From Myxococcales bacterium (GTDB lineage: Bacteria; Myxococcota_A; UBA9160; SZUA-336): 64,000 nucleotides of DNA. The notes under the pieces were generated by a model, which worked only from the letters and a program-made list of their open reading frames with translations, made no database searches and was not told where the DNA came from. Location of the stretch: assembly GCA_013215565.1 (NCBI GenBank), contig JABSQV010000023.1, positions 31,966 to 95,965 on the forward strand, in the 5' to 3' direction. This document shows positions 15,402 to 23,916 of the stretch, in pieces (position 1 is the first letter of the stretch; each line of letters starts with the position of its first letter). The position numbers were made by a program, and so were the translations under genes.

Positions 15402-16496
15402 TCAGCTGATGATCAACACGGAGTTTACACCGCCGGCGGGCCCCTCGACTCTTCTCGGATTGCTCGGATCGGGCTTCCACTCTCCGTCCACGAAGTAGCG
15501 GTACTGGTAGACGCCGGGTCCGAGCTGGATCACCTTTTCCCAGGTGCCGTCCGGTGCCTGGCGGGAATCGACGTTCTTGTCGGGTACCCAGCCGTTGAAA
15601 TCGCCCGCGAGTTGGACGCTGCGCGCGACGGGGCTCCGGTAGGTCAGCACGACTCCCTTCTCGCCGCCGGACACGCTCTCTTCCAGTTCGAACTCGGGTG
15701 CGACTTCCTTTTCTTCGTCCAGCGCCTGGTTGTCGAAGAGGAGTTCCAGCGCGAGCGACATGTAGTCGACGAAGCCGTAGGCGCGCCGGTCGAGCTTCGA
15801 GATGGGCTGACCACGCTGGGCGGCTTCGCGCAGCCGAACGTTCTGACGGATGACGGTGTCGAAGACGAGGTCCTTGTAAGTTTCCCGGATCTCGATCAGG
15901 GCGCGCTTTGCGAAGCGCGTCCGGCCGTCGAACAGCGTTGGAAGCAGCCGGATCCGCAGTTCGTGACCGATTCGGTCCTCGAGCAGCCCGACGGTTTCGA
16001 GCAGCCTCGAGACCCCCTGCATGGCGAAGTAGCTGGTCTCGAGCGGCACGATGACCTCGGTTGCGGCCCGGAGTGCGTTGAAGGTCAGGATGCCCACGTT
16101 CGGAGGGCAGTCGATCAAGACGAAGTCGTAGGGTTTCGAGAGGGATTTGAGGGCGATTCCGAGGCGCTCGGTTCGGCCGGTCGCCCCCTCAGATGCGAGC
16201 TTTTGCTCGAGCGCCGACAGGATCACGCCCGACGGGGCCACGTCGAGGCAATCGCCCGCCGGGACCGTCACCTCGTCGAGGCTGGCCGCGTGCGGTGGCG
16301 GATCCGCCAGGACCTCGTACAGGTTTTCGTCCAGCGCTTCCGGATCGATGCCGAGCCCGATCGTGGCGTGGGCCTGCGGATCCATGTCGACCACGAGGAC
16401 GCGGTGATTTTCCTCGGCGAGGCAGCCGGCCAGGTTCACGACCGAGGTCGTCTTCCCGCAGCCGCCCTTCTGGTTGACGACCGCGATCGTCCTCAT
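15402..16496 (-). CDS. ParA-family ATPase fused to a glycogen-binding-like (CBM48/AMPK-beta) domain
   Basis: 364 residues from the ATG at 16496. Residues 1-255 are a ParA/Soj ATPase with the deviant Walker A KGGCGKTT (10-17), DMDPQAHAT (37-45) and FVLIDCPPNVG (125-135). After an acidic linker (256-280), residues 281-364 form an E-set/CBM48-like domain with VQLAGDFNGW (294-303) and GVYQYRYFVDGEW (328-340), as in AMPK beta subunits and glycogen-branching enzymes. ParA proteins position DNA or protein cargo. The fused module suggests a polysaccharide or protein ligand. No parB or parS is seen nearby. Confidence 0.88.
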   Translation of the reverse strand: MRTIAVVNQKGGCGKTTSVVNLAGCLAEENHRVLVVDMDPQAHATIGLGIDPEALDENLYEVLADPPPHAASLDEVTVPAGDCLDVAPSGVILSALEQKLASEGATGRTERLGIALKSLSKPYDFVLIDCPPNVGILTFNALRAATEVIVPLETSYFAMQGVSRLLETVGLLEDRIGHELRIRLLPTLFDGRTRFAKRALIEIRETYKDLVFDTVIRQNVRLREAAQRGQPISKLDRRAYGFVDYMSLALELLFDNQALDEEKEVAPEFELEESVSGGEKGVVLTYRSPVARSVQLAGDFNGWVPDKNVDSRQAPDGTWEKVIQLGPGVYQYRYFVDGEWKPDPSNPRRVEGPAGGVNSVLIIS

Positions 16497-16679
16497 GCTG
16501 TTTCCGACCCGGGCAGCGCTGCCCCGGCCCGGGATTCTCGGAGCAGTGCAACTCCGACGCCCGACGGCGGCTCTGCTGCGGTCCCGAGGTGATGCCGGGT
16601 CAGGGGACCAGGTTCGGGAGCGATCGGGAAGCGGGCTGAAGGTCTGCGGACATAGCCGCACGCTGACCATGCAGGACGC

Positions 16680-16696
16680 ACCGAACTTCGTTCGGT
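16680..16696. other. Short perfect hairpin ACCGAAC/GTTCGGT upstream of parA-like gene
   Basis: A 7-base perfect inverted repeat with a 3-base loop lies in the 277-base space between the divergent parA-like gene and the Ppx-fragment gene. It could be a regulatory site or RNA hairpin. Apart from this and a GC-rich palindromic stretch near 16512-16535, nothing else is recognised in that gap. Confidence 0.25.
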
Positions 16697-16773
16697 CACG
16701 CTCAACCCCCCTAGACTCAAGCGCCCGCGTACGAGGGTAGCAGGACGGAAACAAGCTGGCCAATTCCAGCAGC

Positions 16774-17073
16774 ATGGCAGGAAGCACCCGGCAGCCGTGG
16801 GCATCTGGCGGGTTTGCACTGATCGATGCGGGTCGTCACAGGCTGCGGTCGCGGCTGCGGGCGGAGACGGGCGAGCTGGCGCGGGCTGCGATCGCGCGGC
16901 TTTCGAGGGAGGCGCGCTGCCGCGTCCCGGGGCTCGAGCTGGGCCGGGCCGAGATGATCCTGGCTGGCTTGTGTGTCCTCGAACGGCTGCTCGAGGTCGC
17001 GGATGTCCGCGAGTTCCGCGTGAGCGGCCGCGGCGTTCGCTCCGGTGCGGCGCTTCGGCTTCTCGATGCATAG
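16774..17073 (+). CDS. Short open frame matching the C-terminal part of Ppx/GppA phosphatase
   Basis: 99 residues. The stretch from about residue 43 to 97 (ending RCRVPGLELGRAEMILAGL, then VREFRVSGRGVRSGAAL) matches the end of the Ppx/GppA exopolyphosphatase/pppGpp phosphatase domain, where RAdvIlaG and vSdrGlReG are conserved. The N-terminal nucleotide-binding half is absent. The upstream DNA belongs to the divergent parA gene, so this is a remnant or a stand-alone mini-protein and not a simple frameshift. It ends 18 bases before the kinase gene. Confidence 0.55.
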   Translation: MAGSTRQPWASGGFALIDAGRHRLRSRLRAETGELARAAIARLSREARCRVPGLELGRAEMILAGLCVLERLLEVADVREFRVSGRGVRSGAALRLLDA

Positions 17074-17091
17074 CGAGGCGTCTGATATTCT

Positions 17092-18285
17092 GTGGGGTTC
17101 GTGGCAGAAGAAACTCTCTCGGTCGTTACCGCCGAGGGTCCGCGGCCCTTCATGCGCGGCATCCTCGTGCAGTCGCTCGTTTCGCGCGGCGTTCCCTTCG
17201 ATGTCGCGTTCGCGACAGCGACACAGATACGTGACCGTCTGGAACCCGAAAAGCAGGTCGGGACCGCCGAAATCGCGAGGCTCATCGACGCCCTGCTCTC
17301 CGACCGCTACGACCTCGAGCGCCCGCCCGTCCAGTTCGGAGTCGAGCCGCCTCGGGTTCGGGAGACGGACCGTTCCTCGAGTCCTTTCTCCAAGGGGATC
17401 CTGGCGGTGTCGCTCCAGGGCGCCGGCCTCGAGGTCAGCGAGGCCTACGACGTGGCGCGGGAACTCGAGGCGCACTTGCTTCAGGAGGGCCGCAAGGAAA
17501 TCGATCGCAACGTCCTGCGCGACCTCGCGTTCGAAACCATCGAGCGTGCCCACGGATCGGCAGCCGGGGAGCGTTACCGTGTCTGGCGGCGCGCGCTTGC
17601 CGATGCCCGGCCGATCTTCATTCTGCTCGGCGGATCGACCGGTGTGGGCAAGACCTCGATCGCGGTGGAAGTGGCGCGGCGGCTCGAGATCTCGCGCGTG
17701 ATCGGCACCGATTCGATCCGCCAGATTATGCGGCTCATGTTCTCCTCGGATCTCATGCCCGAGATTCACGGGTCGACCTTCGATACTTACCGGCGGTCGC
17801 AGTTCGAGCCGGATCCGCTGGTGGGGCGCCCGTCGCCCGGACGCTACGACGCGATTGCGGGCTTCCGCGAGCAGGCTCAGAAGATCGCGGTGGGAGTTCG
17901 GGCGTTGCTGGAGCGAGGCCTCGAGGAAAACACCAGCATGATCGTGGAGGGTGTGAACCTGCTCCCGAGTCAGTTGGACCTGCGGGACTTCGAGGACCGG
18001 GCGCACGTGACTTTTCTGGTGATTGCAACGGTGGATGCGGACACGCTTACGCAGCGCTTTGCCACGCGGGCTGCGAAGGCGCGGGGGCGTCAGTCCGAGC
18101 GTTACCTGCAGAGCCTCGACCAGATCCGGGCCATCCAGAGTCACATCCTGTCCGAGGCGGATCACCACGGCCTCCAGATCATCGACAACAAGCAATTCGA
18201 CGATGCCGTCTGCTCGGTGATCCGCTCGGTCATTGCCAAGCTCAAGGAGTCGGTGGGCTCCCCAGGCGAGGGGGCGCGTTCGTGA
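17092..18285 (+). CDS. 2-phosphoglycerate kinase-like protein with tandem ATP-cone repeats
   Basis: Up to 397 residues; GTG at 17092 or at 17101 (GGGG four bases upstream of the latter). Two similar N-terminal segments, PFMRGILVQSLVSRG... (about 19-70) and PFSKGILAVSLQGAG... (about 98-150), look like tandem ATP-cone regulatory modules. A P-loop kinase domain follows with GGSTGVGKTS (180-189), VIGTDSIRQIMR and FDTYRRSQFEPDP. Relatives phosphorylate 2-phosphoglycerate to 2,3-bisphosphoglycerate, a step toward cyclic 2,3-DPG in archaea; in bacteria the true substrate is uncertain. Its stop overlaps the GTG of the peptidase gene. Confidence 0.8.
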   Translation: MGFVAEETLSVVTAEGPRPFMRGILVQSLVSRGVPFDVAFATATQIRDRLEPEKQVGTAEIARLIDALLSDRYDLERPPVQFGVEPPRVRETDRSSSPFSKGILAVSLQGAGLEVSEAYDVARELEAHLLQEGRKEIDRNVLRDLAFETIERAHGSAAGERYRVWRRALADARPIFILLGGSTGVGKTSIAVEVARRLEISRVIGTDSIRQIMRLMFSSDLMPEIHGSTFDTYRRSQFEPDPLVGRPSPGRYDAIAGFREQAQKIAVGVRALLERGLEENTSMIVEGVNLLPSQLDLRDFEDRAHVTFLVIATVDADTLTQRFATRAAKARGRQSERYLQSLDQIRAIQSHILSEADHHGLQIIDNKQFDDAVCSVIRSVIAKLKESVGSPGEGARS

Positions 18286-19130
18286 GGCATCGAGTCGGCT
18301 CCTTCATTCGCTTTCCTTTCCTCGGATCCTGTGTTGTGCCTCTGGCGGGGGTCCTCGCGCTGGCGGGCTGCGGAACTCTGTCGCCGGAAAAGGAGGAGCA
18401 GATCGGGCATGAGGCGCAGCGAGAGGTCCGGCAATCCCACCAGTTGATGCGGGACCGGATCATCGTGAACTACGTCCGCCAGATGGGGGGTGACCTGGTC
18501 GCGGCCTCGGAACCCACGGACTTCGAGATTCGCTTCTATGTGGTGGAGGAGGAGGACATCAACGCCTTCACGCTCCCGGGCGGCGCGATCTACGTCACGA
18601 CCGGCACGATCCTGGCGGCCGAGAATGCGGCGCAACTTGCGGGCGTCATCGCACACGAGATCGGACACGTGACGGAACGGCACTTTGCCGAGAACTACCG
18701 CTCCAATCGAAACACCGGGCTGGCCGTGAACGTCGTCGGGCTGGCGGCCGCGGTCCTGACCGGAAGCCCCCTGATCGCGAACAGTGCGAACCTCGCGTCA
18801 TCGGTGGCGGCCGCCGCCTATACCACCAGCTACGGCCGCGAGGCGGAGCGGGAGGCGGACCGGCGCGCCGTCGAGGCGCTCGTCCGCGCGGGCTACGATC
18901 CATCCCAATTCATCCGCTTCTTCGAGATTCTGCAGGCCGAGCACTCGAGCGCCTTCTACGTGCCCCAGTTCCTTCGCAGCCACCCGGTCGAGGTGGAAAG
19001 AATGGAACTGGCGAAGTCCCAAATCCTCGAGATGGAGACGCCTCCGGGGCTCCGCACGGATGACGGCGGCAAGTTGGAGATTATCCAGCGTCGCGTCGAA
19101 CTCGTCGTGGGCACGGATTCGGACTCCTGA
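18282..19130 (+). CDS. M48-family zinc metalloprotease, lipoprotein
   Basis: 282 residues from GTG at 18282. A signal peptide ends in the lipobox LAGC with Cys30, so the mature enzyme is a membrane-anchored periplasmic lipoprotein. The zinc motif HEIGH is at 125-129, and the downstream glutamate lies in GREAEREADRRA. The architecture matches BepA/LoiP-type peptidases that act on outer-membrane proteins. LFRSHP-like sequence FLRSHPVEVER near residue 233 is also typical. Translationally coupled to the upstream kinase gene. Confidence 0.92.
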   Translation: MRHRVGSFIRFPFLGSCVVPLAGVLALAGCGTLSPEKEEQIGHEAQREVRQSHQLMRDRIIVNYVRQMGGDLVAASEPTDFEIRFYVVEEEDINAFTLPGGAIYVTTGTILAAENAAQLAGVIAHEIGHVTERHFAENYRSNRNTGLAVNVVGLAAAVLTGSPLIANSANLASSVAAAAYTTSYGREAEREADRRAVEALVRAGYDPSQFIRFFEILQAEHSSAFYVPQFLRSHPVEVERMELAKSQILEMETPPGLRTDDGGKLEIIQRRVELVVGTDSDS

Positions 19131-19148
19131 TCGCGCGGAGGTAAGAAA

Positions 19149-20552
19149 CTGTCTTCCCCAAACAGACCGAGCACGCTACGCGAACTGCGCGAATCGGGTT
19201 GGCGTAGCCGCAGCGTTCGAGACGAGCTTCGCCGCAACCTGGTGGATCGGATCCGAAGCGGGCGCTCGCTCTTTCCCGGGATGGTCGGCTACGAGGAGAC
19301 CGTGGTTCCAGCGGCCGAGAATGCGCTGCTTGCCGGTCACGACATGATCTTCCTCGGCGAGCGCGGGCAGGGAAAGTCGCGCCTGATCCGCGCGCTGGTC
19401 GAACTGCTCGACGAAGAAATCCCGGTGATCGAGGGGAGCGACGTCAACGACGACCCGCTGAAGCCGATCAGCAAGTTCGGGCGGGAACGTCTCGCGGAAT
19501 GCGGAGACAGCACGCCGATTGCCTGGATCTCGCGAGAGCAACGCTACGGCGAGAAGCTCGCCACTCCGGATGTGACCATGGCCGATCTGATCGGCGAGAT
19601 CGATCCGATCAAGGTCGCCGAAGGACACTACCTCGCCGACGAGACCACGATCCACTTCGGCCTGATTCCGCGAACGAACCGCGGGATCTTCTGCATCAAC
19701 GAACTTCCGGATCTGGCGGAAAAGGTCCAGGTCGGTCTCTTCAACGTACTCGAGGAGCGCGACCTCCAGGTCAAAGGTTTCAAGGTCCGTCTTCCGCTCG
19801 ACATTCTGATCGTTGCCAGTGCCAACCCCGAGGACTACACGCGGCGGGGGCGGATCATCACGCCGCTCAAGGACCGGTACCAGGCGCAGATTCGCACGCA
19901 TTACCCGACCTCGCGGAGCCTGGAGATCCAGGTGATGGAACAGGAAAGCTGCGCGCTCGGCGGCTCAGGGGTCGATGTCGAGGTTCCGACCTTCGTCAAG
20001 GAGTTGATCGCTGAACTCACCCTGCAGGCGCGGCAGAGCCCGGATGTGAGCGCGACCTCCGGAGTCTCGGTGCGTGCAACCATCGCCAACTACGAGACCC
20101 TGATCGCGGCGGCGGAGCGCCGCGCCCTCCGGCTTGGTGAGAAGGCCGCGGTGCCGCGCATCTCGGATCTCGGCGCCCTGCTCACGCCGACGGCGGGGAA
20201 GATCGAACTCGAGTATGGCGGGAGCGACAAGGGTGAGACGGTCGTGGTCGAAGAGCTCTTGCAGCGCGCCGTCAAGCTCGTCTTTGACGAGTGCTTCGAA
20301 CTGGAGGAATTAGCGCCCGTGGTCGAGTCCTTCGGATCCGGCTGGAAGGTCGAAGTCGGGAACGAGATGTCGTCGGCCGACTATCTGAGCGGGCTCGATC
20401 AGATCGAGGGCCTTCGCGCGGCGGTCGAGAAGCTCGGGGGAACCCGCACGCCGGACCACGTCGCATCTACGATCGAGTTCATCCTCGAGGGGCTACACCT
20501 CTCGAATCAACTCAACAAGGACCTGCAGGGACGCCGCGTCCTCTATCGATAG
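19149..20552 (+). CDS. MoxR/Mg-chelatase-like AAA+ ATPase (probable CTG start)
   Basis: 467 residues if translation starts at CTG 19149. The first candidate GTG (19242) would remove a conserved N-terminus reading S-S-P-N-R-P-S-T-L-R-E-L-R-E-S-G-W, which resembles family members, and only the CTG has a perfect GGAGG (19137-19141) seven bases upstream. The AAA+ domain has Walker A GERGQGKS (about 70-77), a FCINELPDL Walker B region and a NPEDYTRRGRI sensor. It is followed 26 bases later by a VWA-domain gene, the usual MoxR-VWA chaperone pairing thought to assemble or insert cofactors into target complexes. Confidence 0.85.
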   Translation: MSSPNRPSTLRELRESGWRSRSVRDELRRNLVDRIRSGRSLFPGMVGYEETVVPAAENALLAGHDMIFLGERGQGKSRLIRALVELLDEEIPVIEGSDVNDDPLKPISKFGRERLAECGDSTPIAWISREQRYGEKLATPDVTMADLIGEIDPIKVAEGHYLADETTIHFGLIPRTNRGIFCINELPDLAEKVQVGLFNVLEERDLQVKGFKVRLPLDILIVASANPEDYTRRGRIITPLKDRYQAQIRTHYPTSRSLEIQVMEQESCALGGSGVDVEVPTFVKELIAELTLQARQSPDVSATSGVSVRATIANYETLIAAAERRALRLGEKAAVPRISDLGALLTPTAGKIELEYGGSDKGETVVVEELLQRAVKLVFDECFELEELAPVVESFGSGWKVEVGNEMSSADYLSGLDQIEGLRAAVEKLGGTRTPDHVASTIEFILEGLHLSNQLNKDLQGRRVLYR

Positions 20553-20578
20553 TCTCCGCCGGAGCAGAGGGTCGAGGC

Positions 20579-22201
20579 TTGCGCATCCGTTACAGCACCT
20601 GGGACGGAACCCAACACGGGTTCACGCTCGACGCCGAGGAAGCGCTCGACGAGCTCTCCCGGTATCTGATGGAGGGGCTGGACCTCGAGCAGTCGCTCGA
20701 CTGGATGAAGGCCCAGGGATTCGAACTCGCCGGGATGGAGTTCCGGGTCATGGGCCTCGAGGAACTCCTCGCGCAACTCCGCCAGCAGGCGCGGGACATG
20801 ATGTCGGGTCAGAATTTCGACCGTGCGTTCGAGGAGCCCGAGCAGCGCCTAAAGCAGATTCTGGACCGTGAACAGGGAAGCCTGGAACGGCAGTACGGCC
20901 TGGAGTCCGAGCGCTGGAACGAGTTCCGCGAACGGCGCGACCGTCTGCCCCCGCGCCTCTCGCAGGCGATCGAGCGATTTCGGGATTATGCGTGGACCGA
21001 TCCGGAGGCAGCATCGGAGTTTGAGGAACTGCTCAAGGCGTTCGAAGACATCCGGGACCTCGAGAACTTTCATTCGCGCAACCGGCGCCTGTTGAACGGA
21101 TCCGAGAGCCCGTCTTTCGAGGAAGCGCTGGAGTTGATGCGTCGGATCGAAGCGCTCAGCCAGATGGCGCGGAATCTGCTCGAGGGCAGGCTCGAGGATT
21201 TGGACCTCGAGCAGGCACGCGAGCTGTTCGGTGAAGAAGCTGTGCAGTCGATTCTGATCCTGCGGGATCTGGAGGGGGCGCTCGGGCGGGCCGGCTACCT
21301 TCGGTCGGGCGAGGCGGGCATCGAACTGACGCCCCGGGCGATCCGGCGTCTCGGCGAGTTGGCGCTCGACGACATCTATTCGTCGCTGCGTCGGGGAACT
21401 CCGGGTTCGCACGAGACGTCACAGGTCGGAACGGCGCTCGTCACGCCGGAACGCACCCGGCCCTACGCATTCGGCGCCCCCGCCCACCTCGACGCCGTGG
21501 GTACGGTCCGGAACGCACTGCGGCGCTCGCTCCAGGAGGGCAATGAGCCGGAGGTGCCGGTGGCGCTCGCCCCGCGGGATCTCGAGGTCTTCGACACGGA
21601 GTACACGACCGACACCACCACCGTGCTCCTGCTCGACATGAGTTGGTCGATGTCCTGGGCCGGACGCTGGCCGGCCGCCAAGCGGGTCGCAGTTGCACTC
21701 GATCACCTGATTCGCACCCGCTACCCGCGGGACCGTTTCTTCATGGTCGGCTTCTACACACGCGCCCGGGAACTCGCGGTGCGAGAACTGCCTGAACTCT
21801 CGTGGAACATGACCGATCCGTTCACGAATCTGCAGGACGGCCTACGGCTGGCGCGACGCCTGATCGACCGCAACCCGAGCCCGAATTCGCAGATCATCGT
21901 GATTACCGACGGCCAGCCGACGGCGTACTTCGTGGGCCAGGAACTGAGGGTCGAGTGGCCCAGCGGCTTCGGGGGGATCAGTCCGCGGGCGACGCATGAG
22001 ACCCTGCGCGAGGTACGCCGCGTGACGCAGCAGGGGGCCACGATCAACACCTTCATGCTCGACGACTCTCCCGAACTCTTGCGTTTCGTCGAGAGCATGA
22101 CCCGGATCAACAAGGGCCGAGCTTTCTACACGAGTCCGAACCAACTCGGCGAGTACATCATGGTGGACTACATGAACCGGAAACGGCGAAAGATCCAGTG
22201 A
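20579..22201 (+). CDS. VWA-domain protein, partner of MoxR-type ATPase
   Basis: 540 residues from TTG at 20579 (GAGGG about 7 bases upstream); the frame is open further upstream but only through the ATPase gene. Residues 1-340 are mostly charged helical sequence. The C-terminal von Willebrand A domain carries the MIDAS motif D353-M-S-W-S, with a later TNLQDGL threonine and VITDGQPT. Its stop overlaps the GTG of the SppA gene. The pair with the preceding AAA+ ATPase is typical of MoxR-VWA modules; the substrate is unknown. Confidence 0.88.
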   Translation: MRIRYSTWDGTQHGFTLDAEEALDELSRYLMEGLDLEQSLDWMKAQGFELAGMEFRVMGLEELLAQLRQQARDMMSGQNFDRAFEEPEQRLKQILDREQGSLERQYGLESERWNEFRERRDRLPPRLSQAIERFRDYAWTDPEAASEFEELLKAFEDIRDLENFHSRNRRLLNGSESPSFEEALELMRRIEALSQMARNLLEGRLEDLDLEQARELFGEEAVQSILILRDLEGALGRAGYLRSGEAGIELTPRAIRRLGELALDDIYSSLRRGTPGSHETSQVGTALVTPERTRPYAFGAPAHLDAVGTVRNALRRSLQEGNEPEVPVALAPRDLEVFDTEYTTDTTTVLLLDMSWSMSWAGRWPAAKRVAVALDHLIRTRYPRDRFFMVGFYTRARELAVRELPELSWNMTDPFTNLQDGLRLARRLIDRNPSPNSQIIVITDGQPTAYFVGQELRVEWPSGFGGISPRATHETLREVRRVTQQGATINTFMLDDSPELLRFVESMTRINKGRAFYTSPNQLGEYIMVDYMNRKRRKIQ

Positions 22202-23916
22202 CGCGCGAGCCCCCTTTCGGGGAGGGCCTCCGGTCGAACCGTGTCCTTCCCGCCCTGCTCAGACTTTTCTGGAACGCGCTGCGCGGCCTCCGGGACGCTC
22301 TGGTCTGGCCTTTCGAGCGGCGCGTTCCCCGAGACTGGCTGGCGCTCACGCTCGATCAGGGGCTGGTCGAGGCGCCGGCCCCCCAGTCCTGGTTCGAGTT
22401 TCTCCGTCGGCGCCCTCCGTCGTTTGTACGGACCCTGGAACTTCTCGAACGCGCGCGAAGCGACCCGTCGCTTCGGGGCGTGATCCTGCGAGTCGGCCCG
22501 GGCTCGATCGGCTGGGGACAGCTCACGGGTCTGGTGCGTGGCATCGAGCGTCTGCACGAGAGCGGCAAACACAGCGTCGTGTACGCGAATCGCACGGGCA
22601 ACGCCGGGGCCTGGCTCGGAGCGGCAGCCTCTCACTTCTGGGTCGCCCCGGAGGGCCGCGTCGATCTGCTCGGCATCCAGGCCGAGGGCACGTTTCTGCT
22701 CAGGGCGCTCGAGCGCTGGCGGATCGTGCCAGAGGTGGTGAGTGCGGGTGCGTTCAAGTCGGTGGGCGAGATCCTGACCCGCGATGGGATGAGCGAACCG
22801 GCGCGCGAGGCGCTGGATGCCGTGCTCGAGAGCCTGTACGACTCCCTGGTCTCGGGGCTCGCGACCGCGCGCGCCGGGGACGCCGAGACCGCGCGGCGAT
22901 GGATCGACGAGGGGCCCTACCTGGCGCACGAGGCTCTGGAACGGGGCCTGATCGACGCGTGCGTCTACGGAGACGAGGTTCCGCTGCGTCTGGCCGCGCT
23001 CGACGATGCGGGGGAAGACCCGGCCCCCGCTTCCCCGATCGAGGGCTCGAGCTACCTGTACCTCGCTCGTCGTCGCTTTCGCTGGGACCCTGTCTGGCGG
23101 ACGCCCCGCCGGATTGCGCTGGTTCCGATCACCGGAATCCTCCGGCCCGGATCGGGTTCTCCGCTGGGCGTGGTCGGCGTGCTCCGGAGTCTCGCGACTC
23201 AGGACTCGACCGCCGCGGTGGTGCTGCGGATCGATACGCCGGGCGGCGATGCGCTCGCCTCGGATCTGATCTGGCGCGCAGTACAGAAGCTCGCGGAAGA
23301 GAAGCCCGTGGTTGCAAGTCTCGGGAACATGGCTGCGTCGGGCGGCTACTACATCTCGATGGCCGCGCACTGGATCGTGGCCGAGACCACCACGCTTACG
23401 GGATCGATCGGCGTCGCCGCGCTCACAACGCTGGGGCTGGAGGGCCTGATGGATTCGCTCGGTGTGGATCAAGAGCGCCTTCAGCGCGGCCGGCACGCGG
23501 GGATCTTCGACCTCCACCGCGCCCGGACGGACGAGGAACGCGCGCTACTCCAGCGCCAGGTCGACCACCTCTACGGCGAGTTCGTTCGGAAGGCGGCCGA
23601 GGGACGCGGCCTTTCGGAAGAGCAGGTGGAAGCGGTCGCGCGAGGTCGCGTCTGGACCGGACGCCAGGCGCTCGAGCATCGACTGATCGATGCGCTCGGG
23701 GGCATCGAGGCCGCCGTCGAGCGTGCGCGAGAACTCGCGGGGCTCGCGCCCGACGAAGGTCGTGTCGACCCCGTGCAGCCCGCGCGGCGCAGATTTTCGC
23801 CTCTGCTGCGCCCGGGCCCGACCGAATCGGAGCGTGTCCCCGGCAGCCTGCCGCTGCTCGAATTGCTTGCGAGTGGAGCCTGCTTCTGGTGCCCGATACG
23901 CGTGCCACTCCGCTAG
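22198..23916 (+). CDS. sppA: Signal peptide peptidase SppA, long (two-domain) type
   Basis: 572-residue S49 serine protease. The N-terminal half carries the catalytic lysine in AGAFKSVGE (K187) and the C-terminal half the nucleophile in MAASGGYYIS (S381), as in the 67K enzymes where each active site uses residues from two halves. An N-terminal hydrophobic stretch (about 16-37) is weak for a membrane anchor. The usual role is degrading cleaved signal peptides at the inner membrane. It starts with GTG overlapping the VWA stop, and its end overlaps trmB by 28 bases. Confidence 0.88.
   Translation: MTREPPFGEGLRSNRVLPALLRLFWNALRGLRDALVWPFERRVPRDWLALTLDQGLVEAPAPQSWFEFLRRRPPSFVRTLELLERARSDPSLRGVILRVGPGSIGWGQLTGLVRGIERLHESGKHSVVYANRTGNAGAWLGAAASHFWVAPEGRVDLLGIQAEGTFLLRALERWRIVPEVVSAGAFKSVGEILTRDGMSEPAREALDAVLESLYDSLVSGLATARAGDAETARRWIDEGPYLAHEALERGLIDACVYGDEVPLRLAALDDAGEDPAPASPIEGSSYLYLARRRFRWDPVWRTPRRIALVPITGILRPGSGSPLGVVGVLRSLATQDSTAAVVLRIDTPGGDALASDLIWRAVQKLAEEKPVVASLGNMAASGGYYISMAAHWIVAETTTLTGSIGVAALTTLGLEGLMDSLGVDQERLQRGRHAGIFDLHRARTDEERALLQRQVDHLYGEFVRKAAEGRGLSEEQVEAVARGRVWTGRQALEHRLIDALGGIEAAVERARELAGLAPDEGRVDPVQPARRRFSPLLRPGPTESERVPGSLPLLELLASGACFWCPIRVPLR

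Noticed and set aside
16497..16773. parS site near the parA-like gene
   Set aside because: No sequence close to the 16-base chromosomal parS palindrome was found, and no parB gene is adjacent.
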